Below are positions 57,638-64,000 of a stretch of DNA of 64,000 nt, one piece after another (the stretch's first letter is position 1; every line of letters starts with the position of its first letter). Location of the stretch: assembly GCA_900319105.1 (NCBI GenBank), contig ONND01000001.1:1-64000 (forward strand), written 5' to 3'. The notes below the pieces were generated by a model. That model was not told the DNA's origin and did not search any database. It was given only the letters and a program-made list of their open reading frames with translations. The stretch comes from an uncultured Bacteroidales bacterium. Lineage in GTDB: Bacteria; Bacteroidota; Bacteroidia; Bacteroidales; Paludibacteraceae. Made by a program: the position numbers and the translations under genes.

Positions 57638-58384
57638 TTATTCAAAATTAAACGTGAGACATATACTGTGATTCGTCAAGCGCGAGATGGCATCGGTATA
57701 GAAAACGTCCTGCGGCGCTAATTCCATTCGTTTGTCGGAAGGGTAGAGCTGGTTTGCAAAACCGATGCGGTACGTAATCTCCGGACATAACTTGAACCAT
57801 CGGAGATACAGATCGACGCCGAATCCCACTTCGCAGAAATAGTCCATAAGGTTGAGCAGCACAGGCTTCTCGCGATCCCGGCTAACGTTAAAACTGACAC
57901 CACCTCCGCCGATGACGTAAGGTCTGTAGTTGCCTTCTCGCGCCGCTGAGAACTTGAGATAGACCGGCATGCTCACGGGAATAGCGAGCACGTCGATAGT
58001 CGATCCTCGTTTGCCGGGTGTACCTTGTACCGGCCGTCCGGACTCAGTCTTATAGCTGATCGTCCGGCTGCTGAACTGCATCCCCGGGCAGAAACGCAGA
58101 TTGAGGTACTTACACAGCCTTAGATCCGTGATAAATCCCACGTTGAAGCCCGGCAGAAGGGTCTTAACGCGCGCATGGTAAATCTCCGTCTCCCCGGTAA
58201 TCGGGTTTACGAGCGGTAACTCACTATCGCTTACTCCGAAACTGGAGAAGTTAAGTCCCAACTGGAAGCCGAAGTGGAAGAGTTTATCATCCACGTACGG
58301 TCTGTTTTGCGCTACCTGTGCTTTTACCGGACACAGGACATACGACAAAAGACTAAAGACTAATATGAATCTAAAATATTTCAA
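57638..58384 (-). CDS. porT: PorT family protein of type IX secretion
   Basis: A 248-residue outer-membrane beta-barrel protein. After the signal, NRPYVDDKLFHFGFQLGLNF is the PorT signature; the strand pattern with GGGGVSFNV and the end LTNHSICLTFNFE fits. PorT is part of the type IX secretion assembly in Porphyromonas gingivalis, which agrees with sorting tails in the lyase and subtilase here. Part of the signal peptide (FSLLSYVLCP) is encoded by TTAGTCT heptads (58330-58362). Confidence 0.82.
   Translation of the reverse strand: MKYFRFILVFSLLSYVLCPVKAQVAQNRPYVDDKLFHFGFQLGLNFSSFGVSDSELPLVNPITGETEIYHARVKTLLPGFNVGFITDLRLCKYLNLRFCPGMQFSSRTISYKTESGRPVQGTPGKRGSTIDVLAIPVSMPVYLKFSAAREGNYRPYVIGGGGVSFNVSRDREKPVLLNLMDYFCEVGFGVDLYLRWFKLCPEITYRIGFANQLYPSDKRMELAPQDVFYTDAISRLTNHSICLTFNFE
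58330..58362 (-). repeat. TTAGTCT heptads in the PorT signal peptide
   Basis: Minus-strand TTAGTCT, TTAGTCT, TTTGTCG, TATGTCC: four 7-base units, translated in frame as a hydrophobic stretch. Confidence 0.8.
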
Positions 58385-58400
58385 TTCTCAAATCTTAAAT

Positions 58401-60980
58401 TTAAAATCCGCTATCTAAATTGCTGTTTCCACTATCATCGAAATCATCATTTCCACCGCTGTCGAAGTTCTCTCCCATTTTACCTTTGCGTTTGCCCATC
58501 TGGGTACCGAAATTATAGGTAATGGTGAAGCTTATATTCCGGCTATGCCATCTATTCTCGCTATATTGCCAGAAGCCGTTTCCCCATGTTGTATTGCGTC
58601 TTGCGCGGCTGTCGAGCAGGTCTCGTACGTTAAGCGCCAAAACGAGTTGTTTGTTGAGGAAGGTATGGCGAAGACCAATATCGATAGAGTAACTATGGCT
58701 TGTCGTTCCCTGCGCGACAACTCTCGGCGAACGATAACGGGCACTAATCTGACCGCTGAAATTCTTCGTGAACATGAACTGCGCATTGAGGCGTACCGAA
58801 CCGGCAAAGATATTCTGCCCCGCCAAGCGAACAGGAATCGTATCGCCTAAATGGTACATGTCCTGATTGACAGCTCCGATATTATTCCAATAAAAATTGG
58901 CGCTGGTAGTGAGTTGCAGCAGTTCGCCGAACAAACGGTTCTTCGCCACCACCTCGATACCTAATTCCTGACGTTTCCCCACATTGAGGTAGGTATTCTT
59001 CATCGTCTTGCCGTCCCGATCCATGTATTTGACGTTCTGTACGGCTCTCTCGCGGTATTTCCAGAATACGCCCGCGGAGATGGTATGACGTTCCCAAGTC
59101 TTGAGATAATTGAGTTCCAGATTATTGGAGTATGCGGGAAGCAAGTCTACATTACCATAACTGATGTTGGTGGAGTCTGAAAAGTCCATACGCGGGTTGA
59201 TCTGGTGTCCCCAGGGACGATTCACACGGCGGGTATAGTTGAGTTGTAACTCATGTCCGTTCCCGAAATCATAACTGATATAAGCACTCGGGAATATCTG
59301 GAAATAGGAGGTATCTTTCTTATTCTCCATGCCTTCGTACGAATCGCGTGTATTCCCGTTAGCATCCTTGTAGAACGACTCCAAATGGCGCATGTAATAC
59401 TCGCCGCGCAGCCCCACTTGGATAGACAGGCGATCCCAGAATCGGTTTCCGTAGGTGATATAGATGGCGTGGTTCTGAGTCTTGCCGTTGACATCGGAAA
59501 AATAGGGGAATAATTCCTGCGTGGGATTTCCGTCCGCTAAGGTATTATGTGCATCGGCATCGCTATTGCTCCAGTTCCGCGTGTAGTCATAGCCCGCTTC
59601 CAATCGGCTCTGCTGGGTCGGCTTCCACTCATAATCCGCCTTGATCTCCATACTCTGTTCCAGACTCTTGCTCCACTGGTTCTGATACGAGGTGTCGTTC
59701 TCTATCTGGGTGTAGTCGGTATTCATCTCAAAGCCAAAATTGTTATAGGTACCGCTGACGTAGAGTTTATGCTTGTCTTTCTCGAAGGTATAATCGAGCG
59801 TGACGTTTCCGCCGGGGTGGGAGCCCGTGCCGTTCTGGTCACGCGTGAAATGGCGCGGTAGTGTACCATCCTTGGTCGTCATGTCATAAGTACGTTGGTT
59901 TTTATTCTGCATCTTGAAGACCTTGGGATCACTTGCCATGCCAAAACCCGATATGCCGATGGTATGTCCTTCCGCTACATGGAAATTGAGTCCTCCACGA
60001 GCAAACATACCACCGCCTTTATGGGTCTGTTTTCCTTCTTGCTCTAAATGGTTGATAATGAGTGTGGAATCTAACTTTTTACTACCTTCTCCGCTCAAGT
60101 TATAGCGGTCGGTATAACTACCTCCGTTGCTGGTATGATAGCGATAGCCGATATTGAAATAACCATCCACGGGTCCGGAGTTGAAGTTGATATTAAAGCT
60201 TGCATTGGCTCCGGGAGGTGTATTCCAGGGCTTTGCGAGCGAGTATTCTATGCCAGCCTGTACCGATCCGTAATAGCCCGCCGTACGGTCTTTTTTCATG
60301 ACTAAGTTGATGATACCTGAGGTTCCTTCCGGGCTGAACTTGGCAGAAGGATTGGTGATGAGTTCGATCTTTTCAATCGTACCGGCTGGCATTTGCTGGA
60401 GTACTTGTCCGCGGTTCTCCGAGTTGAGTCCGGCCGGCTTGCCGTTGATCCAGATCTCTACATCTTCGGAGTTGCGCAACGATATATTTCCCTCCTGATC
60501 GACATCAACAGACGGGATGTTCTCCAGAATATCCGTCACGGACGCACCCGCAGAGGCGATATTCTGATCGACGGTAAACACTTTCTTGTCCAGCTCAAAG
60601 CGCATCGAACTGCCTTGTCCGACGACTTCTACTTCGTTCAGGGTCTGTGTATCTTCTTTGAGTTGGATGCGTCCGACGTTCAGCGGTTTTCCCGCAACGC
60701 TAATCTCTTTGCGTTGCTCCCCGTAGCCCATAAAGGACACGACGAGCGTATAGCTTCCGTCCTTCAGCTCTATGGAGAATTCACCTTTCTCATTGGTGAT
60801 CGTACCAGTGACAATTTCCTTTGTACCTGGTCCCTTGTCTCCTTGTACTTTCTCGACGCTGACGTTTGCGAAGTCAATCGGTTGCTTCGTTCCCGCGTCT
60901 ATCACCTTACCGGTGATCTGCGCGGCAAATGTGCTGACGGCAAACGCGAGGAGCAGCATTATGTTTAACCATCTTTTCAT
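58401..60980 (-). CDS. TonB-dependent receptor, outer membrane beta-barrel type
   Basis: An 859-residue receptor. Signal peptide to about 20; carboxypeptidase-regulatory-like domain (ITGKVIDAGTKQPIDFANVS); plug with VSVTDILENIPSVDVDQEGN-like sequence near 145-165; long beta-barrel ending with FTITYNFGTQMGKRKGK and an acidic tail. It imports an unknown, energised substrate. Peptide KVQGDKGPGTKEIV between two strands of the first domain is encoded by a word repeat (60815-60852) with the same peptide as in MetK. Confidence 0.88.
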   Translation of the reverse strand: MKRWLNIMLLLAFAVSTFAAQITGKVIDAGTKQPIDFANVSVEKVQGDKGPGTKEIVTGTITNEKGEFSIELKDGSYTLVVSFMGYGEQRKEISVAGKPLNVGRIQLKEDTQTLNEVEVVGQGSSMRFELDKKVFTVDQNIASAGASVTDILENIPSVDVDQEGNISLRNSEDVEIWINGKPAGLNSENRGQVLQQMPAGTIEKIELITNPSAKFSPEGTSGIINLVMKKDRTAGYYGSVQAGIEYSLAKPWNTPPGANASFNINFNSGPVDGYFNIGYRYHTSNGGSYTDRYNLSGEGSKKLDSTLIINHLEQEGKQTHKGGGMFARGGLNFHVAEGHTIGISGFGMASDPKVFKMQNKNQRTYDMTTKDGTLPRHFTRDQNGTGSHPGGNVTLDYTFEKDKHKLYVSGTYNNFGFEMNTDYTQIENDTSYQNQWSKSLEQSMEIKADYEWKPTQQSRLEAGYDYTRNWSNSDADAHNTLADGNPTQELFPYFSDVNGKTQNHAIYITYGNRFWDRLSIQVGLRGEYYMRHLESFYKDANGNTRDSYEGMENKKDTSYFQIFPSAYISYDFGNGHELQLNYTRRVNRPWGHQINPRMDFSDSTNISYGNVDLLPAYSNNLELNYLKTWERHTISAGVFWKYRERAVQNVKYMDRDGKTMKNTYLNVGKRQELGIEVVAKNRLFGELLQLTTSANFYWNNIGAVNQDMYHLGDTIPVRLAGQNIFAGSVRLNAQFMFTKNFSGQISARYRSPRVVAQGTTSHSYSIDIGLRHTFLNKQLVLALNVRDLLDSRARRNTTWGNGFWQYSENRWHSRNISFTITYNFGTQMGKRKGKMGENFDSGGNDDFDDSGNSNLDSGF
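60815..60852 (-). repeat. TTTGTACC/TTGTCTCC word repeat in the TonB receptor
   Basis: TTTCCTTTGTACC, TGGTCCC, TTGTCTCC, TTGTACTT: 7-8-base words. The translation matches the metK insert in its core VQGDKG. Confidence 0.75.
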
Positions 60981-60989
60981 TGTTTCTTT

Positions 60990-61436
60990 TTATCGGTGGT
61001 GAGTAAGTATCCATTCTACGGCTTCGGAGTATCCCTTAGAGCCGTGACCTATTATATGATGCGCGCACACATCCGTTAACAGGCTTGTCCTGCGGAAGGG
61101 TTCGCGCTTGGTGATGTCGCTTATATGCACTTCTACTACAGGCACATCACTTTCCTCTACGGCATCCCGAATCGCCACGCTGGTGTGGCTGTAGCCTCCT
61201 GCGTTGAGGACGATACCGACAGGTGCGTCGTTGGTCGTTGGTCGCGGGGCGTTCGCTTCCTGGATCTGATCAATGAGGTCTCCCTCATGGTTCGATTGAG
61301 CATACCTAAAGTGGATATCCGGCCATCGTCGCTGGATATCCAACAAAATCTGTGCCATCGTTTGAGAACCGTATATTTCCGGCTTACGGGTACCAAGACG
61401 ATTCAGATTCGGACCGTTGAGGATGAGGATAGTCAT
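60990..61436 (-). CDS. aroQ: 3-dehydroquinate dehydratase type II
   Basis: A 148-residue shikimate-pathway enzyme. [21 protein letters not shown] at the N-terminus, [19 protein letters not shown] near 74-92 and [16 protein letters not shown] near 99-114 (catalytic Tyr/His/Arg set). An 8-residue insert ([10 protein letters not shown]) before GIVLNAGG is encoded by GTTGGTC words (61223-61251). It overlaps rho by 4 bases. Confidence 0.93.
   Translation of the reverse strand: MTILILNGPNLNRLGTRKPEIYGSQTMAQILLDIQRRWPDIHFRYAQSNHEGDLIDQIQEANAPRPTTNDAPVGIVLNAGGYSHTSVAIRDAVEESDVPVVEVHISDITKREPFRRTSLLTDVCAHHIIGHGSKGYSEAVEWILTHHR
61223..61251 (-). repeat. GTTGGTC words inside aroQ
   Basis: GTGCGTCGTTGGTC, GTTGGTC, GCGGGGCG: a 7-base word twice plus diverged flanks, an in-frame addition compared with the family. 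Confidence 0.6.
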
Positions 61437-63208
61437 CGTGCCCCATTAACAGCTAATAGGAACTCGTCGTTATCCTCTGTGCGTTCCATATAGGATTTGA
61501 GTTTTTCCATCGCTTCCTGTCCGTTCATATCGCTGAGCATCTTACGGATCTGCCACATGCGTGAGAGCACGTCTGGCGGAAGGAGCAGGTCGTCTCGACG
61601 CGTACTCGAAGCAGGGATGTCCACCGCCGGGAAAATACGGCGGTTAGCGAGCTTTCGATCGAGCTGCAACTCCATGTTTCCTGTTCCCTTGAACTCCTCG
61701 AAGATGAGGTCGTCCATCTTGGACCCTGTCTCGGTCAATGCGGTAGCGATGATGGTCAGACTGCCACCGTTCTCGATGTTACGAGCAGCTCCGAAGAAGC
61801 GTTTCGGTTTATGCAGAGCCTGAGCCTCAACACCACCTGACAGAACCTTACCCGACGAAGGCGCAACGGTATTATAAGCGCGAGCGAGACGTGTAATGGA
61901 ATCAAGTAAGATCACTACGTCGTGACCGCTCTCTACCAGACGCTTGGCTTTCTCATGGACGATGTTCGCTACGCGGACGTGATTATCAGCCGGCTCGTCG
62001 AAGGTCGAAGCAATCACTTCGGCGTTGACGCTACGTTGCATATCTGTAACCTCCTCTGGACGTTCGTCGATGAGCAGGACAATCATATATACCTCGGGAT
62101 TGTTCTTCAGAATAGCATTGGCTAACTCCTTGAGTAATACCGTTTTACCGGTTTTCGGTTGTGCTACGATAAGTCCGCGCTGGCCTTTACCGATCGGGCT
62201 GAAGAGGTCAATCATACGTACGCTAAGCGAGTCCTGATGGTTGCCTATGCAGAGTTTGAATTTCTGATCCGGGAAAAGCGGGATGAGGTTTTCGAAAGCG
62301 ACACGTTTCTTCGCCAACTCCGGTGCGAGACCGTTGATGCGGATCACTTTATCCATCGGGAAGAACTTATCCGGTTGCGGGTTGACGCGGATCGAACATT
62401 CGATTGTGTCCCCGGGTTTGAGTCCGTACTGACGCACCTGATCCTTGCTGACATAGACGTCATCGGGCGAGGGCAGGTAATTATAATCTGCGCTGCGGAG
62501 GAATCCGTATCCGTCGGGCGCACACTCAAGTGTACCCATCGCAATCACGTTCTCGCCTAAGTTAGGCAGTACGTACGAACTCTCTTCCTCCTGCGGTTCT
62601 TCGTTCTTGGCGGGTGCTTCTTTGGGTTCCTCTGCTTTCGGCTCTTCGGCTTTTACTTCTTCTTTCTTTGCTTCCGGCGTTTCGTTTTTCTTCGGCCTTC
62701 CGCGTTTCTTCGCTTTCGGAGCCTCTGCCGGAGCCTCGGTTTTGGGTTCTTCGGCCTTTGCATTCGTCTCCTCTTGCTGCGTCTGGGGGGCTTCCTTGGC
62801 ATTGGTTTCTTCCTTCTTCACTTCGATCTCACCAGCCATCGGTTTAACCGCTTTGACGGTCTTGTTGGGCTTGTGGTTATTGGCCTTGAGTTGTTCTTGC
62901 ATCTGGGTCATTTCCTCTTTCTCGGTTCCTACCATAGCCACGACGGGTTCAGTGGATACAGATGTCACTTTGGCAGCTGTCCTTTGGACACCACGCACCC
63001 TTTCGCGCTTCGAGGGCTTGCCAGCCGCTGCGCGCGCCTCTTCCTTGGCCTGAACTACTGCTGCGCGGTTATCCGCCTGTGCATCCAGAATAGCATAACT
63101 GATCTCACGTTGCGATTGACTACGGCGGGGATTCAAACCCATACTACGCGCAATTTCGCGCACGTCGTCGAGCGACATTCGCTCGAGTTTTTGTAATTCG
63201 TATTGCAT
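61433..63208 (-). CDS. rho: Transcription termination factor Rho
   Basis: A 591-residue Rho. The start at 63208 ([20 protein letters not shown]) is chosen because the promoter lies at 63276-63283, so the longer frame cannot be used. A Rho-N SAP-like motif is followed by a 150-residue Lys/Glu/Ala-rich insert (about 60-215) common in Bacteroidetes. Then RNA-binding [20 protein letters not shown] near 232, P-loop [18 protein letters not shown], Walker [10 protein letters not shown] and Q/R-loop residues follow. Essential ATP-dependent RNA helicase. Confidence 0.93.
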   Translation of the reverse strand: MQYELQKLERMSLDDVREIARSMGLNPRRSQSQREISYAILDAQADNRAAVVQAKEEARAAAGKPSKRERVRGVQRTAAKVTSVSTEPVVAMVGTEKEEMTQMQEQLKANNHKPNKTVKAVKPMAGEIEVKKEETNAKEAPQTQQEETNAKAEEPKTEAPAEAPKAKKRGRPKKNETPEAKKEEVKAEEPKAEEPKEAPAKNEEPQEEESSYVLPNLGENVIAMGTLECAPDGYGFLRSADYNYLPSPDDVYVSKDQVRQYGLKPGDTIECSIRVNPQPDKFFPMDKVIRINGLAPELAKKRVAFENLIPLFPDQKFKLCIGNHQDSLSVRMIDLFSPIGKGQRGLIVAQPKTGKTVLLKELANAILKNNPEVYMIVLLIDERPEEVTDMQRSVNAEVIASTFDEPADNHVRVANIVHEKAKRLVESGHDVVILLDSITRLARAYNTVAPSSGKVLSGGVEAQALHKPKRFFGAARNIENGGSLTIIATALTETGSKMDDLIFEEFKGTGNMELQLDRKLANRRIFPAVDIPASSTRRDDLLLPPDVLSRMWQIRKMLSDMNGQEAMEKLKSYMERTEDNDEFLLAVNGAR

Positions 63209-63275
63209 AAATTCAATTGATGTATGTACTTGGAAATTATCTCGGAAAAAGAGACTTCTCTCCCGAAATCGGCTG

Positions 63276-63283
63276 CAAAGGTA
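63276..63283 (-). promoter_or_regulatory. rho: rho promoter (-7 box)
   Basis: Minus-strand TACCTTTG followed by CAGCC, with TTTGACATACGC-like sequence behind it. The 5' leader is about 60 bases. Confidence 0.7.
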
Positions 63284-63376
63284 CAACATTTTTTTGACAT
63301 ACGCAAGAGAAAAGAGATTTTTTGCAAAAAAATAATAAAATATGCACATCGGCTTGCATATATGAAAAAAAAGTAG

Positions 63377-63384
63377 TAATTTTG
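63377..63384 (+). promoter_or_regulatory. gmd: gmd promoter (-7 box)
   Basis: TAATTTTG followed by CAGCC, with TTGCATATATG at -33. About 55 bases before the start. Confidence 0.7.
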
Positions 63385-63438
63385 CAGCCGATTTGCGCGT
63401 ACACGTACATTCCGTGTGCGGAAAATATATTTAGGATT

Positions 63439-64000
63439 ATGGCAAAAGTAGCGTTAATAACCGGAGTAACGGGTCAAGATGGCAGTTATCTGTCGGAGTT
63501 TTTGTTGGATAAAGGCTATGAAGTACACGGTATCATCCGTCGTAGTTCGGTGGATTTCCGTGAGCGTATAGCGCATCTGGAGGGCACGCCGCATTTCCAT
63601 TTGCATTATGCGGACATGAGCGATTCTATGTCGCTGGTCAAATTAGTGGGTAAGGTTATGCCGGATGAGATTTATAATCTTGCAGCACAAAGCCACGTGC
63701 AGGTCTCTTTTGATGCACCGGAGTTCACGGCGGATGTAGATGCTGTGGGGGTACTACGTATCTTAGAGGCGGTACGAACGAACCATCTGGAGAAAAGCTG
63801 TAAGATCTATCAGGCATCGACGAGTGAGTTATACGGTAAGGTCGAGGAAGTGCCGCAGAGCGAGACCACACCTTTCCATCCTTATAGCCCGTACGCGGTT
63901 GCCAAACTCTATGGTTATTGGATTATCAAGGAGTACCGCGAGGCGTATGATATGTTCTGCTGCTCGGGGATCCTCTTTAACCATGAGTCCGAGCGCAGAG
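63439..64000 (+). CDS. gmd: GDP-mannose 4,6-dehydratase (partial)
   Basis: The first 187 codons of an SDR-family enzyme that turns GDP-mannose into the precursor of GDP-fucose and GDP-rhamnose. [20 protein letters not shown] carries the NADP-binding GxxGxx[23 protein letters not shown] (catalytic Thr/Ser region) and the YxxxK in [11 protein letters not shown] follow; the window ends after NHESERR region. Surface-glycan genes therefore continue to the right. Confidence 0.93.
   Translation, partial: MAKVALITGVTGQDGSYLSEFLLDKGYEVHGIIRRSSVDFRERIAHLEGTPHFHLHYADMSDSMSLVKLVGKVMPDEIYNLAAQSHVQVSFDAPEFTADVDAVGVLRILEAVRTNHLEKSCKIYQASTSELYGKVEEVPQSETTPFHPYSPYAVAKLYGYWIIKEYREAYDMFCCSGILFNHESERR

Noticed and set aside
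61433..63349. Upstream start for rho at 63349
   Set aside because: The promoter box at 63276-63283 lies inside the extension; the extension is not conserved in character.
1..64000. tRNA or rRNA genes
   Set aside because: I searched for cloverleaf and CCA-end patterns by eye and found none that I can support; a covariance scan would be needed to be certain.
1..64000. Classical insertion sequences or prophage
   Set aside because: No transposase, integrase or phage structural gene was recognised in any frame.

Overview
The window looks like a chromosomal segment of an uncultured or little-studied member of the Bacteroidales. The evidence is the promoter style (TAnnTTTG boxes about 20-60 bases before starts, no Shine-Dalgarno motifs), a PorT homologue and C-terminal sorting-domain proteins of the type IX secretion system, a DUF5723/thrombospondin-3/OmpA outer membrane protein, DUF4296 and DUF4421 proteins, a Rho with a long charged N-terminal insert, and a MurA with Asp in place of the usual catalytic Cys. 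The family within the order cannot be fixed from sequence alone.

Layout. 1-9.5 kb is accessory: a DUF4143-type AAA ATPase, a decayed RhuM remnant, two unknown genes, a stop-interrupted small ORF with a possible structured RNA, a GT39-like membrane glycosyltransferase, a membrane-anchored KAP NTPase and a small membrane protein. 9.5-17.5 kb (+) is a surface-polysaccharide cluster (FemAB-like transferase, DegT-type aminotransferase, DUF354 protein, WecB epimerase, sugar transferase, nucleotidyltransferase-like protein). It is interrupted by two S23-type four-helix-bundle genes. 17.5-21.2 kb is core (holA, DUF4296 lipoprotein, lspA, metK, hpf). 21.9-27.6 kb (-) is a second polysaccharide operon (glf, acyltransferase, GT4, two GT2), preceded by a 550-base leader with a terminator-like hairpin. 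28.3-32.6 kb is nadE, murB and murA. 32.6-36.2 kb is an accessory patch (RhuM-Fic fusion, transglutaminase-like protein, unknown gene, RhuM). 36.2-63.2 kb is mostly housekeeping and envelope genes (dsbD-like, rlmB, rluA-like, two pectate-lyase-like proteins, rsmG, yebC, OmpA, RecD-like helicase, SRP RNA, subtilase, rlmD, aminotransferase, ribF, porT, TonB-dependent receptor, aroQ, rho). gmd starts at 63439 and runs off the end.

The most unusual signal is a genome-wide vocabulary of short tandem 'words' of 7-8 bases (for example TTAGTGG/TTAGGGG, GTGTACG/GTGTATA, GATTGAT, TTTGTCC/TTGTACA, CATTCACT). They fill stop-to-start gaps and lie in frame inside loops, signal peptides and C-termini of many genes, including metK, rlmD, wecB, aroQ and a RecD-like helicase. 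Both four-helix-bundle genes are bounded by inverted runs of such words, each gene with its own word. The same words recur in the genes nearest to each copy. This suggests an undescribed mobile or spreading element made of an S23-type four-helix-bundle gene with inverted heptad-repeat ends, plus solo repeats derived from it. The layout resembles the STRR heptanucleotide repeats known in cyanobacteria and the intervening sequences of 23S rRNA that encode S23 proteins. The link between them is my inference.

A second repeat style, 11-base helically phased runs, occupies two intergenic regions. Composite repeats built from a word plus a mini-hairpin form further families.
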